A DNA stretch of 62,169 bases from Pedobacter sp. SYP-B3415 (lineage in GTDB: Bacteria; Bacteroidota; Bacteroidia; Sphingobacteriales; Sphingobacteriaceae), in the NCBI RefSeq assembly GCF_004138205.1, contig NZ_RXNQ01000010.1:1-62169 (forward strand), given 5' to 3'. The notes beneath the pieces were generated by a model, which saw only the letters and a list, made by a program, of their open reading frames with translations, was not told the DNA's origin and ran no database searches. Numbering within the stretch: position 1 is the first letter of the stretch; each line of letters opens with the position of its first letter. The position numbers were made by a program, and so were the translations under genes. Positions 1 to 9,385 of this stretch are shown here, in pieces.

Positions 1-748
1 TCTGTTTCGGGCTGATTCCCCTCCTTGGTTCTTCCCAACCTCCTGAAAACAGTGCAAGACTTTTTAATACTTTTCTGCGGCGAGAAGATACAAGGCCGGT
101 CCGCACCTATCAGTGGCAGTAAGCAGGTAAAACCGTCATCAAAACCGCCGCCTGTACGTAAAACCCGCAGACATAGAATACAGGGGGGCTTGATTCAGAA
201 GACTCAGGCAAATCTGCTTTAAGGACTGTTCAGAAGGATCTTATTTCATTCAGCCAATTTTTACCGGACAACAGTGATTCACTGCCCATGCCCCACGCCG
301 TCATCCCGAAGCGCGTTTACGTCATTCCTCCCCTTCCGGATCGCAACGGCGAGGGATCTCCTGCGAAGAGGTAGCGAAAACGTTCGCAAAGGGAGATCAA
401 GGAGGAAGGAATAAGGAGGAAAGACCATCCGAGTTTAAAGCGGAAAGTGGAAAGTCTAAAGCCTGGGCGCCTAACCTGTCATGCGCCATGCAGGGTATGC
501 ACCCTGTCTAAATACGAACTACGAATACCTAAATACTACAAAAGTCTCAAATCTCACATCTCAAATCTCGAAGCCACGTCTAAATACGAACTACGAATAT
601 CTATATACTACTCCAGGTCTCAGGACTCAAATCTCATATCCCGACCAAATGCACCCACTCTAAGTACAACATCCGAATACCCATAAACGATATCCATTGC
701 CTGGCTTCAGTTCATCGTCTCTAAGCCGGGACCCGGCATACAACGGTT
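1..748. other. Intergenic, repeat-rich, no convincing gene
   Basis: No reading frame here resembles a protein family. The stretch contains a 20-base direct repeat (CTAAATACGAACTACGAATA at 508-527 and 580-599) and runs of ATCTCA-like text. A segment at about 302-395 is closely similar to about 61543-61640 near the other end of the window. Short reading frames over this DNA appear to be translations of repeats. Confidence 0.6.
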
Positions 749-1129
749 TCAGACACCCGCTTTGCGAACCTGCCTGTTCCAGGGGGCACGGTTGGTTACT
801 GCACCCGCGAAGATGGAGAACAAACCCAGTATCAGGTGCGGCAGATAGACCTGTTCGTGAAAACCAAAAATCCAGGGCGATAACGCCAGGATGATCCCCA
901 GGAGGATATCGAGGTTAAGATGTGTAGCCATTGACAACGTCCGTACCACGCCACCCGGATAGGCTGTAAGCAAGGATACGATTAGAACAAATACACCTGC
1001 TGAAATTGACACCATTAACGCATTGCCGACATCGGCAAAACCAAAAAACCAGGGTGCAGCAGCAAGTACTACAGCCGACAAATAGTCGAGCACCGCGTGA
1101 AATCGTCTGGATATGAGTTTCATAAGCAT
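749..1129 (-). CDS. SPW repeat membrane protein
   Basis: A 126-residue integral membrane protein with the two diagnostic SPW-type motifs: APWFFGF at about residues 25-31 and SPWIFGF at about 84-90. Each sits in a hydrophobic hairpin, giving about four transmembrane segments in a duplicated arrangement. SPW proteins (PF03779) are small inner-membrane proteins of unknown function found in many bacteria. ATG codons at 1129 and 1123 are both possible starts; neither has a clear ribosome binding site. It is transcribed leftward into repeat-rich DNA and has no operon partner. The family call is firm, the function is not known. Confidence 0.85.
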   Translation of the reverse strand: MLMKLISRRFHAVLDYLSAVVLAAAPWFFGFADVGNALMVSISAGVFVLIVSLLTAYPGGVVRTLSMATHLNLDILLGIILALSPWIFGFHEQVYLPHLILGLFSIFAGAVTNRAPWNRQVRKAGV

Positions 1130-1393
1130 TTATTTAACATAACCCGGTCAGCATGCGAAAGTTTCGTCGGGAAAATACGCGATCTGCAGATTTGTTACGC
1201 TATGACACGGCCGTACAGCCATGCACCGTAGTTCTTGGTCAAGGCGGTCGAAGTGAATGATGATCAGCCCGGACAACCCCGTGGCTAAAGAACAAATACG
1301 TTTACGTACCGCTTTTCTACGCATTTTTTACCGCCATTTAAACCCTTACCGCAAACATCCTGTTAGCTGCAAGCAAACCTAAGTTTACAGCAG

Positions 1394-2644
1394 ATGAAAC
1401 AAAGCGACGATAACCGGTTTATACCGATGACTTCAATTCATTCCGGACAGGGCGTTGAAGTTGCTGAAGATGTATATTATTTTACAAATCAGATTGTAAA
1501 CATTGTTATGCTCGGCAAGCCTGGCGGTAGATGGATCCTCATCGATGCCGGCATGCCCAAACGCGGTGCAGAGATTTTGGAAGCTGCTGAAGCCCGTTTT
1601 GGTAAAGATAATCCGCCTGCATGCATTGTCCTTACGCATGGCCATTTTGATCACGTGGGTGGATTGGTTTACCTGCTTGAGCATTGGTCTGTGCCTGTCT
1701 ACGCGCATCCGGAAGAATTCCCCTTTCTGAACGGAACACGCGATTATCCGGAGCCAGATCCCGGTGTACAAGGCGGCGTGCTTGCCAAAATCTCTTCGAT
1801 TTACCCGCATGAAGCGACAAACGTAGCCGAGGCACTCCAGGGGCTGCCGGCTGATGGCAGCGTACCCGATGCGCCTGATTGGCGCTGGCTGCCTACACCC
1901 GGGCATTCGCCGGGACATGTTTCGTTTTTCCGGGCCGGCGATGGCATCCTGATCAGCGGCGACGCTGTGATAACCGTGCGCCAGGATGAAATGTATAAAG
2001 TGCTGATCCAAAAAAAAGAGGTGAATGGTCCGCCGAGATACCTGACAACCGACTGGCCGGCCGCCAAAGCATCGGTACAGTTGCTTAACGGACTGGAACC
2101 ACGTGTCCTCATCCCCGGGCATGGGCAGTCAATGAGCGGCACCGAACTCAGGGAGGAACTCAACAAACTTTCAACAAATTTTGAAGAGCTGGCGGTTCCT
2201 GACCACGGCAAGTATGTTCCGGGAAAAGGCGGCAATCCGCCGCTGACATTCCTCCTGCTCTTCTTGCTCCTGTTTTGCAGCTGTGCTACCTGGAAACCGG
2301 GAAGCGGCGGTCAGGATCGCCTTGGCAGAAAGACCTTTGTGATTATCGGCGCATCAAGCGGGTTCGGGCGTGGCGTTGCAGAAGAACTGGGCAGGCTGAA
2401 GGCCAACGTGGTTTTGGCAAGCCGGCGGGAGGCACCACTTCGCGAAGTGGCGGATACCATAAAAAAATACGGCGGCAATGCGCTTGTTGTACCAATGGAC
2501 ATCAGCAAGCCAGAAGATATAACGCGGTTGCAGGAAACAGCCGTATCCACGTTCAAAACAATTCATGTGTGGATCAACATGGCTGGAGTTGGAAGCATCG
2601 GCCGTTCTGGGAAATCCCTGTTGCAGAGCAGGCAACCATTGTAG
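1394..2644 (+). CDS. MBL-fold metallo-hydrolase, fused at its C-end to a broken SDR
   Basis: Residues 1 to about 280 form a complete metallo-beta-lactamase-fold hydrolase. The zinc motif is H82-G-H84-F-D86-H87, followed by a PGHSPGH histidine block, a GDAVIT aspartate block and a final PGHG. The frame then runs without a stop into a hydrophobic segment ending in Leu-Phe-Cys-Ser-Cys (about residues 284-297), which looks like a lipoprotein signal peptide. After it comes the N-terminal half of a short-chain dehydrogenase (GASSGFG nucleotide-binding motif). The frame ends after NMAGVGSIGR because a base is missing near 2605. I infer two former neighbouring genes that lost the stop and start between them. 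The hydrolase half is probably functional; its substrate is not predictable. Confidence 0.75.
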   Translation: MKQSDDNRFIPMTSIHSGQGVEVAEDVYYFTNQIVNIVMLGKPGGRWILIDAGMPKRGAEILEAAEARFGKDNPPACIVLTHGHFDHVGGLVYLLEHWSVPVYAHPEEFPFLNGTRDYPEPDPGVQGGVLAKISSIYPHEATNVAEALQGLPADGSVPDAPDWRWLPTPGHSPGHVSFFRAGDGILISGDAVITVRQDEMYKVLIQKKEVNGPPRYLTTDWPAAKASVQLLNGLEPRVLIPGHGQSMSGTELREELNKLSTNFEELAVPDHGKYVPGKGGNPPLTFLLLFLLLFCSCATWKPGSGGQDRLGRKTFVIIGASSGFGRGVAEELGRLKANVVLASRREAPLREVADTIKKYGGNALVVPMDISKPEDITRLQETAVSTFKTIHVWINMAGVGSIGRSGKSLLQSRQPL

Positions 2645-3240
2645 ACATTAATCTTAAAGGTTTTATCTACGGCAGCCATAGCGCGATTAACCTGTTTAGA
2701 AAACAGGGCTTCGGGACGCTGATCAATGTAGGCTCTATCGAAAGTATCAATCCGCTTGCCTATCACGCCAGTTACGCGGCCACCAAAGGCGGCATCAGGC
2801 AACTTTCCCAGGCAATAAACCAGGAACTGCGGCTGTCCGGTTATCATGACATCAAGGTCGTTACCGTTGAGCCCTGGGCGGCCGACACGCCTTTCTGGCG
2901 GCATGCGGCAAATTATAGCGGCCGCACACCCCGAATGGCGGCTATGGATGATCCCGATAAAGTCGTAAATGCCATACTAAGAATGTCGCTCAGGCCACGT
3001 CAGGAGCTGCCGGTTGGCTGGAAAGCGAAGGCAACACGGATTTTTCATCGCGTGTTTCCCCATGGCTCAGAACGCTTTTCGGCAAATATAGCGCACAGGT
3101 CGCAGATGAAAATGCCCCCTCCTGCTCCGCCGACTTCAGGATCGGTATTTAAGCCCATGCCATCGGGTACGGGTGTAACTGACGGCGTGAAACCCCGGAT
3201 AAAAAAAGAGAACGAGGAAAAAAGAAAAAATTATCGCTGA
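2311..3240 (+). pseudogene. Short-chain dehydrogenase/reductase split by a frameshift
   Basis: The Rossmann-fold N-half (TFVIIGASSGFGRG) lies in the frame of the upstream MBL gene. From about 2605 the homology continues in the next frame (FWEIPVAEQATIVDINLKG) through the serine region (NVGSIESI) and the catalytic YAATK motif to a stop at 3238-3240. Adding one T to gccgttctgg (2601-2610) restores one continuous dehydrogenase, so a single-base loss explains the break. The C-terminal tail is proline- and lysine-rich and ends in a very basic segment. Either the gene is truly disrupted or the base is a sequence error at a short TT run. It is an SDR of unknown substrate, probably membrane-anchored by the hydrophobic segment before it. 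Confidence 0.7.
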
Positions 3241-3369
3241 GTTTGCCGGAATCTGACAGCTATCAGGCTCGAAATGAAACAAATGTGCAGCCGCATAAAT
3301 GCAACAAGGCTGCGTGTATTAATTTTATGAAAACTTAATTGAACAAAAATATGTAGTTTGTATGAAATC

Positions 3370-4878
3370 ATGCCTGGCAGCACCCACTGCCACAACCATA
3401 TGAGAACGGAAGACTACAAAGAGCAATTTCAGCAGATTTTCGAGAATTCCATGATTGGAATGGCTATTGTCGACCTGCGTGGCAACTGGCTTCGTGCAAA
3501 CAGAAGTCTTTGCGATATGCTCGGTTATTCGGAGCAGGAGCTGATCAAACTGAATGTCAAGGACCTGACGAAACCGGGCGACCGTGAGCGCACTGATGAG
3601 ATACTGAACAGGCTGATTACCGGCGACACGCCGCATGCAAAGCTGGAAAAACAATACAAACATAAAGACGGTCATTATATCTGGGTGGCGATTGCCGTCA
3701 CGCTGCTTTACGACACCGCAGGCAAGCCAATGCATTATGTTTCGCAGCTTGAAGACATTACCCGCCGCAAAGAGATTGAGGACGATCTGCTGCTGAGTGA
3801 AAAGAAATACCGGACGATTTTCGAGAACGTCCAGGACGTCTTTTACCAGACTGATACCAAAGGAATCATCAAGGAGATCAGCCCATCGATCGAACTGCAC
3901 TCTGGTTACCTCAGGCAGGAAATCATCGGTCGTCCGGTTGAGGATTTCTATTATTATGTGGAAGACCGAGACCGCATTGTCAAGGAGTTGCAGACCTCAG
4001 GCTCTGTTGCAGATTTCGAGGTAAGGCTAAAGACGAAGACAGACGAGCTGAAGTACGCTTCGGTGAACGCGCGATTGGTTTTTGAAAACGGCCAGCCTGT
4101 AGGTGGCGAAGGAAGCATGCGCGACGTTACGACCAGAAAGTTTAACGAAAACGTGCTCCAGGCATTAAATCTTGAACTCGCTGCATCAAATGAACAAAAA
4201 AACCGGCTGTTTTCAATTATCGGACATGATCTGCGAAACCCGATTTCGGGTAGCCTGCAGCTTGCCAACCTGATTTTACAGGATATCCGGTCTAATACGG
4301 TCTCAGAAATAGAAAGCTCGCTTCAATTGATGAAAAAAGAGCTTGAAAATGCCAGCGAACTCCTGGAAGACCTGCTCACCTGGGCCCGGGCGCAGCTGAA
4401 TGCCGTCGACTTCAACCGCGTCGAGATAAAAGACATCAACGAACTCATCGTCAGCAGCCTGCAGCCGGTGCTACCCATGGCCGAAAAAAAACACGTAAAG
4501 GTTGAGATCAAGGCGGCCGCATCTGCTTCGGCGCTTAATGCTGACCGCTCGATGCTCAAAACCATCATCCGAAATCTTGTGACAAATGCAATCAAATTTA
4601 CCGATGCGGGCGGTAACGTTTTAATTGATGTTGAAGCGCGCAAAAGCGGTACACTCTTCGTAGTTCGCGATGATGGCCGGGGAATACCGGAAGAAAAACT
4701 GCCGCAGTTATTCGACCGCAGCTTTACGTACACCACCTTTGGTACGCTGGGCGAAAAGGGAACCGGCCTCGGGCTGGATTTGTGCCAGGGCTTTGTGCGT
4801 AAACATGGCGGCGAAATCTGGGTTGAAAGCCGGCTTGGCGAGGGCAGTGCTTTTTATTTTGTTATCCCACGGCTATAG
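3370..4878 (+). CDS. PAS-PAS sensor histidine kinase
   Basis: A soluble hybrid-free sensor kinase of about 502 residues. There are two N-terminal PAS domains (about 15-135 with a DITRRKEIE exit motif, and about 145-260 with DVTTRK). A HisKA dimerisation/phosphoacceptor helix follows, with the H-box IIGHDLRNP (His about 286), then a HATPase_c domain with the N-box (NLVTNAIKF), G1 (DDGRGIP) and G2 (GTGLGL). No transmembrane segment is visible, so it should sense a cytoplasmic signal through PAS. I used the first ATG (3370); ATG 3400 and the upstream TTG at 3358 are alternatives. No response regulator gene is adjacent, so it is an orphan kinase. Confidence 0.88.
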   Translation: MPGSTHCHNHMRTEDYKEQFQQIFENSMIGMAIVDLRGNWLRANRSLCDMLGYSEQELIKLNVKDLTKPGDRERTDEILNRLITGDTPHAKLEKQYKHKDGHYIWVAIAVTLLYDTAGKPMHYVSQLEDITRRKEIEDDLLLSEKKYRTIFENVQDVFYQTDTKGIIKEISPSIELHSGYLRQEIIGRPVEDFYYYVEDRDRIVKELQTSGSVADFEVRLKTKTDELKYASVNARLVFENGQPVGGEGSMRDVTTRKFNENVLQALNLELAASNEQKNRLFSIIGHDLRNPISGSLQLANLILQDIRSNTVSEIESSLQLMKKELENASELLEDLLTWARAQLNAVDFNRVEIKDINELIVSSLQPVLPMAEKKHVKVEIKAAASASALNADRSMLKTIIRNLVTNAIKFTDAGGNVLIDVEARKSGTLFVVRDDGRGIPEEKLPQLFDRSFTYTTFGTLGEKGTGLGLDLCQGFVRKHGGEIWVESRLGEGSAFYFVIPRL

Positions 4879-5026
4879 TCCTTTAGCCTGCGGCGGATAA
4901 GGCAAAACCTTCTGAAATGTTTTCTTCTTCAGGCCGCATCTGCAGACTCAAAGCTACATCCCGGGTGTCCGGAAATAACATTTTTCACAGCGAAGGTGTT
5001 CATCAGGTATACACCGGAATACTGCG

Positions 5027-5479
5027 ATGGCAAAAGAACGTTTTATTAAGCCGCTTTACCAGGGAACGGTTGCGACGGCAGCCATGACGGCCTATGGGCA
5101 ATTGGTCTCATGCGCAAGCCGGTATAACCTCAGCTTGCCTGAGCTTCTTTCATATTTCATTCAAAAATGGCCGGGTGGGCCAGCCAGGGGAATATCGAAA
5201 CCGCTTGGCTGGATCATACATTTTGGAATCGGGGTTATATGGGCGTTAGTTTTCAGGTTTACCTTTCGAAGGATGAAAGCCAGACCAGGCTTGCAAGCTG
5301 GTTTACTCCTTGGTGCCGTAAGCAGCCTTATTGCAATTGAAAGCTGGCGGAGGCTATTCAGGCATCACCCAAATCCGCCCCATACAGATGTCCGCATGCG
5401 GATGATTCATCTGACCCTTAGCCATATGGTTTATAGCCTCACTATTACTTTCTTGATGGGAAAACGTAACATCAGGTAG
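5027..5479 (+). CDS. Conserved hypothetical membrane protein
   Basis: A 150-residue protein with about three hydrophobic segments (around residues 62-80, 92-108 and 130-145) separated by basic loops such as FRRMKARPG. It has no catalytic motif I recognise. Its stop codon region overlaps the 3' end of the convergent SpoIIAA-like gene by 8 bases. It resembles small YagU/DUF1440-like membrane proteins only in general layout, and I do not assign it to that family. Confidence 0.6.
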   Translation: MAKERFIKPLYQGTVATAAMTAYGQLVSCASRYNLSLPELLSYFIQKWPGGPARGISKPLGWIIHFGIGVIWALVFRFTFRRMKARPGLQAGLLLGAVSSLIAIESWRRLFRHHPNPPHTDVRMRMIHLTLSHMVYSLTITFLMGKRNIR

Positions 5480-5846
5480 CGAGCGGACCGCTCACCCAGG
5501 CCTGAGCCGTCGCCAGTTCATCGGTTTGATAGGTGCGTATCTCGCCATGCACCAGGTGGCTCAACAGATCGTAACCTGTACGCAACCAACGCTCGTCTGA
5601 GACAATGGCCATACGTTCCCATTTGCTGAAGTGTGCGAAGCTCACCTTGACATACTTCATGAATGCGCCAATGCTGTAATTGTCCATATCAGTTTCCAGC
5701 AATACCAAAAAATTGATCTTGCCGAATTGCCGGGCTACCTCGTCTACCCGCGAAACGACCACCGCATCATATTCTTCCTTACTTATTGCTCCTGAGGCTC
5801 TGTACGCAGCTACATGAGCAGGCATTCCTGCCAACAATTCGACCAT
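5472..5846 (-). CDS. SpoIIAA-like (STAS-fold) protein
   Basis: A 124-residue cytoplasmic protein starting MVELLAGMPAHVAAYRASG and continuing with ISKEEYDAVV, the typical opening of SpoIIAA-like proteins (DUF3478/PF11964). It keeps the family pattern of a central hydrophobic strand (INFLVLLETDM) and a basic WERMAIVSDERW segment. The reading frame is open further upstream to 5957, but family length and the match to the N-terminal motif favour the ATG at 5846. These STAS-like proteins are usually linked to membrane or stress physiology; the biochemical role is unknown. It is convergent with the membrane protein gene on the other strand. Confidence 0.8.
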   Translation of the reverse strand: MVELLAGMPAHVAAYRASGAISKEEYDAVVVSRVDEVARQFGKINFLVLLETDMDNYSIGAFMKYVKVSFAHFSKWERMAIVSDERWLRTGYDLLSHLVHGEIRTYQTDELATAQAWVSGPLAT

Positions 5847-5976
5847 AATAATATCTTTTTCAGGGTTAACAATTTGCGGACGGCTTTTGTTGCAATACAG
5901 GAGGCGCTTGCTAAGGCATGATAGAATTACCACAGCAAAGCGTAAGAGTCTGCGCATATCTGTAAACCTTGTATAA

Positions 5977-7008
5977 ATGGAGACGGAAAGAATAAAGAAA
6001 ATCTTACGTATAGCGGGGCCGATCGCAGTCGCGGCGTTTGCATGTTTCGGCAGATACCCTGTTTCATGGCTCTTATCCGCGCCCGGTCACAAAGCGCGTT
6101 CACGCGGGTCCGCTAACTCGCAGCGATTAATGCTGTCGAGGCCATATGGAAATACTGTATATGTGGAAATTGAAGGGCCGCAGCATGGTCAGCCGGTTGT
6201 TCTCTTACACGGGTTAAATTCAGACAGCAGACAATGGTTCAGGCAGCGGGATGCGTTCAGCAAGAGATATCGTCTGGTGCTGATCGACCTTGCCGGCCAC
6301 GGTCGTTCGCCCCGGCCCGCAGACCTATCTGTTGCTGCACTCGCAGCAGACCTGCAATACGTCATTACGCAGCTCGGCCTGAAGAACCCGATACTGTATG
6401 GCCATAGCCTGGGTTCGATGGTCATCATGAAATATCTGAAACGTAACTTGCTGCCGGCACCCGCCGCCGCTGTCCTGCAGCAGTCGAGTTATACCAACCC
6501 GCTAAAACATACCATAGCAGGACGCGCGTTGCTACAGATGCAAAAACTGCTTATTGAGCCGTACCTGCGCCTGGCTAAAAAGATCCCGTTCCTGTTCAGG
6601 CTCATTGGCTGGACGAACTATTTCAATGGCCTCAACCTCATCTTCTACAGGTATCTGTTTTTTACCGGGAACCAAAGCGCAGGCGAGCTTCGGTATGTCT
6701 CCCGGCTGGCGGCACAGTGCCCTCCGGAAGTTGTTGCAGAAGGAATTTTGCAATTAACACGGTTCGATGTAACCGAAGACCTTCGCAGGATTATGGTTCC
6801 GTGTCTTGTTGTTGGGAGTGCGTCAGACCGGGTTTGCAGGCCCATCGCATCTCTCTTTGAATCAGACCATATACCAGGGGCTGCCCTTGGGCTCTTACCC
6901 GGCGGCCACCTGAGCATTATTGAGTATCCGGAAGATAATAACCGCCTTGTGGGCGTTTTTTTGAGGCAGCACGCAAATAAAGACGTCGTGCCCACTGTGC
7001 CGAAGTAG
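5977..7008 (+). CDS. Alpha/beta hydrolase, membrane-anchored
   Basis: A 343-residue alpha/beta-hydrolase-fold enzyme. An N-terminal hydrophobic stretch (about 12-35) could be an uncleaved anchor. The oxyanion region is VVLLHGLNS (about 74-82). The nucleophile elbow is GHSLGS with Ser144. The catalytic Asp lies in VVGSASDRVCRP and the catalytic His in GGHLSIIEYPE near the end. The fold covers esterases, lipases, epoxide hydrolases and others; the motif set does not narrow the substrate. It is followed 91 bases later by the CheB gene in the same direction and may share its transcript. Confidence 0.85.
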   Translation: METERIKKILRIAGPIAVAAFACFGRYPVSWLLSAPGHKARSRGSANSQRLMLSRPYGNTVYVEIEGPQHGQPVVLLHGLNSDSRQWFRQRDAFSKRYRLVLIDLAGHGRSPRPADLSVAALAADLQYVITQLGLKNPILYGHSLGSMVIMKYLKRNLLPAPAAAVLQQSSYTNPLKHTIAGRALLQMQKLLIEPYLRLAKKIPFLFRLIGWTNYFNGLNLIFYRYLFFTGNQSAGELRYVSRLAAQCPPEVVAEGILQLTRFDVTEDLRRIMVPCLVVGSASDRVCRPIASLFESDHIPGAALGLLPGGHLSIIEYPEDNNRLVGVFLRQHANKDVVPTVPK

Positions 7009-7099
7009 GTACCTGTTTACTATTTCTTTGGTATTATCACTACATTGGCATGCAAATAACCGCATTGCAATTGCAGCTGGTGTTACTAGAAACTATCTC

Positions 7100-8122
7100 A
7101 TGAAGACAAAAGAGAGCCCCGGATCTATAGACCGGCTTGTTGTTATCGGTGCCTCAATGGGCGGCTTCCAGGCTTTGATAAGCCTGATTAAACAGTTGCA
7201 GGTCCCATTTCCGGCGCCAATCATCGTTGTGCAGCATATATCACCGGAGTCTGCACACGGACTTATGCAAAGCGCCCTGGCGCCGCGCATCCACCTGCCG
7301 GTGGTCACTGCGCAAACAGGATTACGTGTAAAGCCCGGGCATGTTTACGTGGCCGTTCCTGATCATCATCTCATGATCAAAGAGTCGGGAGAGTTGCTGG
7401 TAACGCGGGGAGCCGCTGAGAACAGATCAAGGCCGGCCATTGATCCGCTTTTCAGATCTGCAGCGCTGGCCTTCGGTGCCAGAACGATTGGCGTCCTTTT
7501 GACTGGCTTGCTGGACGACGGTACATCCGGCCTTGTTGCCATTAAACAATGCGGGGGCAGCTGTATTATCCAGGACCCAGCCGAAGCCGAAGAGCCTCAG
7601 ATGCCGCGCAGCGCACTTAGTCAGATCGAACCCGATTATTGTATCGGTATCGACGCGATGGGCCCGGTTCTCAGTCAGCTGGCCGTCAGTGACCGATACG
7701 AAACGAAGCCTGTACCACAGCAGCTTATGATCGAAAGCCGGATCGCCGAGCGGGTTACAAGTGACATCGATGCAGTGAGCATGCTTGGCGACCAGGTTCC
7801 GCTCAGCTGCCCGGGATGCGGTGGTGTTTTGTGGCGGGTCGGCGATCCGTTGACAGGCTTCAGGTATCGCTGCCATGTTGGCCATGCCTATACAGCCTCG
7901 TCACTGCTGGCCGAGCAAAACGCAAAAATGGAGGAAACGATGTGGACGGCTCTGCGCATGTTTGAACAGCAGCGAAACCTTCTGCTCTCGATGATGGCCT
8001 CAGATAAAACCGGATTTCATAAGGTGAATCAGGAACGCATCGACTTACTTGAGCTCCATATTCAGCGGATCAGGCAAATCCTGCTTGCCGACGAGCCGGC
8101 TGCTGAGGCAAACGCAAACTAA
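7100..8122 (+). CDS. CheB-type protein-glutamate methylesterase, stand-alone
   Basis: The first 190 or so residues are a CheB methylesterase domain without a receiver domain. The catalytic triad is visible as GAS19MGG, VVQH46IS and LLTGLLDD140GTSG. The C-terminal third carries a possible metal site, CPGCGG and a following RCHVGHAYTAS, a tail common in environmental stand-alone CheB proteins. Such proteins demethylate or deamidate glutamates or glutamines of receptor-like partners. No CheR or chemoreceptor gene is in the window, so a non-motility two-component role is possible. ATG 7100 fits the conserved DRLVVIGAS start; the frame is open 24 codons further upstream but that part is not family-like. 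Confidence 0.88.
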   Translation: MKTKESPGSIDRLVVIGASMGGFQALISLIKQLQVPFPAPIIVVQHISPESAHGLMQSALAPRIHLPVVTAQTGLRVKPGHVYVAVPDHHLMIKESGELLVTRGAAENRSRPAIDPLFRSAALAFGARTIGVLLTGLLDDGTSGLVAIKQCGGSCIIQDPAEAEEPQMPRSALSQIEPDYCIGIDAMGPVLSQLAVSDRYETKPVPQQLMIESRIAERVTSDIDAVSMLGDQVPLSCPGCGGVLWRVGDPLTGFRYRCHVGHAYTASSLLAEQNAKMEETMWTALRMFEQQRNLLLSMMASDKTGFHKVNQERIDLLELHIQRIRQILLADEPAAEANAN

Positions 8123-8302
8123 TCTGAGAGCCGGGAGTTTTCTTTATTTGATTCCGGAGCAGTAGATGGCGCGTGGATTACGTGAAATTTTGATAAGGAG
8201 TTTCGGCATTCCCGGATTCTCGCTTAACAGCCCTGTTTTTTAAACAAAATCTATGCTGTTTGCTTATGGTTATAGTAGTCATTCAAGTTAAAAGAGACGG
8301 CA

Positions 8303-9367
8303 ATGAAAGAAACCATGAAGGCAGCCCTGAAAACAAGGGAAGGTGAATTTGAAATCCAGGAAGTTGACAGACCGAAACTTGCCGGCCCTGACTGGGTATT
8401 AGCGCGGGTTAAGGTGTCGGGCATTTGCGGTACCGACCTGCGGCACTGGCACGAGGAAAACCCCGATCTCGAATGCAAAATTATGGGACACGAGCTGGCA
8501 GGCGAAGTTCTCGAAGTCGGCCCTGATGTAACGCATGTGAAGCCAGGCGACCGGGTGGTGATCGAAACCGTTCTGGGCGATGATACCTGCGACTGGTGTC
8601 GTGTTCAGCAGTATAACCTTTGCCCTCACCTCTATGAGGTACGTATGAAGACCGTATCTCAGGCATTTGCCACCTATCTGGCTGGTCCGGCTAAAAAGTT
8701 TTACAAATTACCTGATAACATCAGTTATGAGGAGGCTACTTTACTCGATACCTTTTCTGTCGGACTGCATGCTATTCAGCTCAGCGGACTCAAACTGAAC
8801 GATAAAGTCGTTGTAATCGGTGCCGGTCCGATTGGCCTTGGTCAATTACAGCTGGCAAAAATCTGCGGTGCAGATGTACTTATCACTGATCTCGTTGACT
8901 CCGCGCTCGACCTGGCCAGGGAGCTTGGTGCGGACGAGGTTGTTAATACAAAATCAGCATCTGCTTATGATAAGATCATGGAATTTACGCAGGGCCGGGG
9001 CGCTGACGTAACATTTGAATGCGCAGGGGGACCGTCGATGACGAAAACTTTGCCAGAAGCGACTACATTTACACGGCGCGGCGGGAAGGTGCTGGTTGTT
9101 GGCGGCTTTGATGCAGGCAAAACAGCGATCGAGCTCGACTGGCAACAGGTGCAAATGTCTGAAATTAAGATCATTCCAAGCGCGAGTTATGCTTTTTGGG
9201 ATATTTATCCGGAAATGCAGATGTGTATAGATCTGGTTGCAAAGGGAAAGCTAAATGCGAAGAAACTCATTACCCACACCTTTGCCCTGGACGACATCAA
9301 CAAGGCCTTCGAAACGGCGCAAGACAAAGAAAACACCGGAGCTGTGTTTGTAGCGTTGACTGTCTGA
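8303..9367 (+). CDS. Zinc-dependent alcohol dehydrogenase (MDR family)
   Basis: A 354-residue medium-chain dehydrogenase of the threonine/sorbitol dehydrogenase type. Catalytic zinc ligands are C42 (GICGTD) and H63-E64 (MGHELAG). The NAD-binding loop is GAGPIGLG in the middle. The structural zinc lobe is unusual: Cys are present at 96, 99 and 107, but the expected first Cys of the four-Cys set is an Asp (about 93). This may weaken or abolish the structural zinc. The gene stands alone just before the first hairpin-repeat array, which begins about 20 bases after its stop. It probably oxidises a polyol or sugar alcohol; the substrate is uncertain. Confidence 0.87.
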   Translation: MKETMKAALKTREGEFEIQEVDRPKLAGPDWVLARVKVSGICGTDLRHWHEENPDLECKIMGHELAGEVLEVGPDVTHVKPGDRVVIETVLGDDTCDWCRVQQYNLCPHLYEVRMKTVSQAFATYLAGPAKKFYKLPDNISYEEATLLDTFSVGLHAIQLSGLKLNDKVVVIGAGPIGLGQLQLAKICGADVLITDLVDSALDLARELGADEVVNTKSASAYDKIMEFTQGRGADVTFECAGGPSMTKTLPEATTFTRRGGKVLVVGGFDAGKTAIELDWQQVQMSEIKIIPSASYAFWDIYPEMQMCIDLVAKGKLNAKKLITHTFALDDINKAFETAQDKENTGAVFVALTV

Positions 9368-9385
9368 AGCGGGATAATAGTTACG

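Noticed and set aside
1433..2122. A 229-codon antisense frame opposite the metallo-hydrolase gene
   Set aside because: The plus strand carries all MBL motifs. The antisense frame is low in recognisable structure and is explained by the codon bias of the real gene.
2590..2620. Programmed ribosomal frameshift joining the two SDR halves
   Set aside because: There is no slippery heptamer, no downstream stimulatory structure that I can see and no family precedent. A single-base loss or sequence error at a TT run is simpler.
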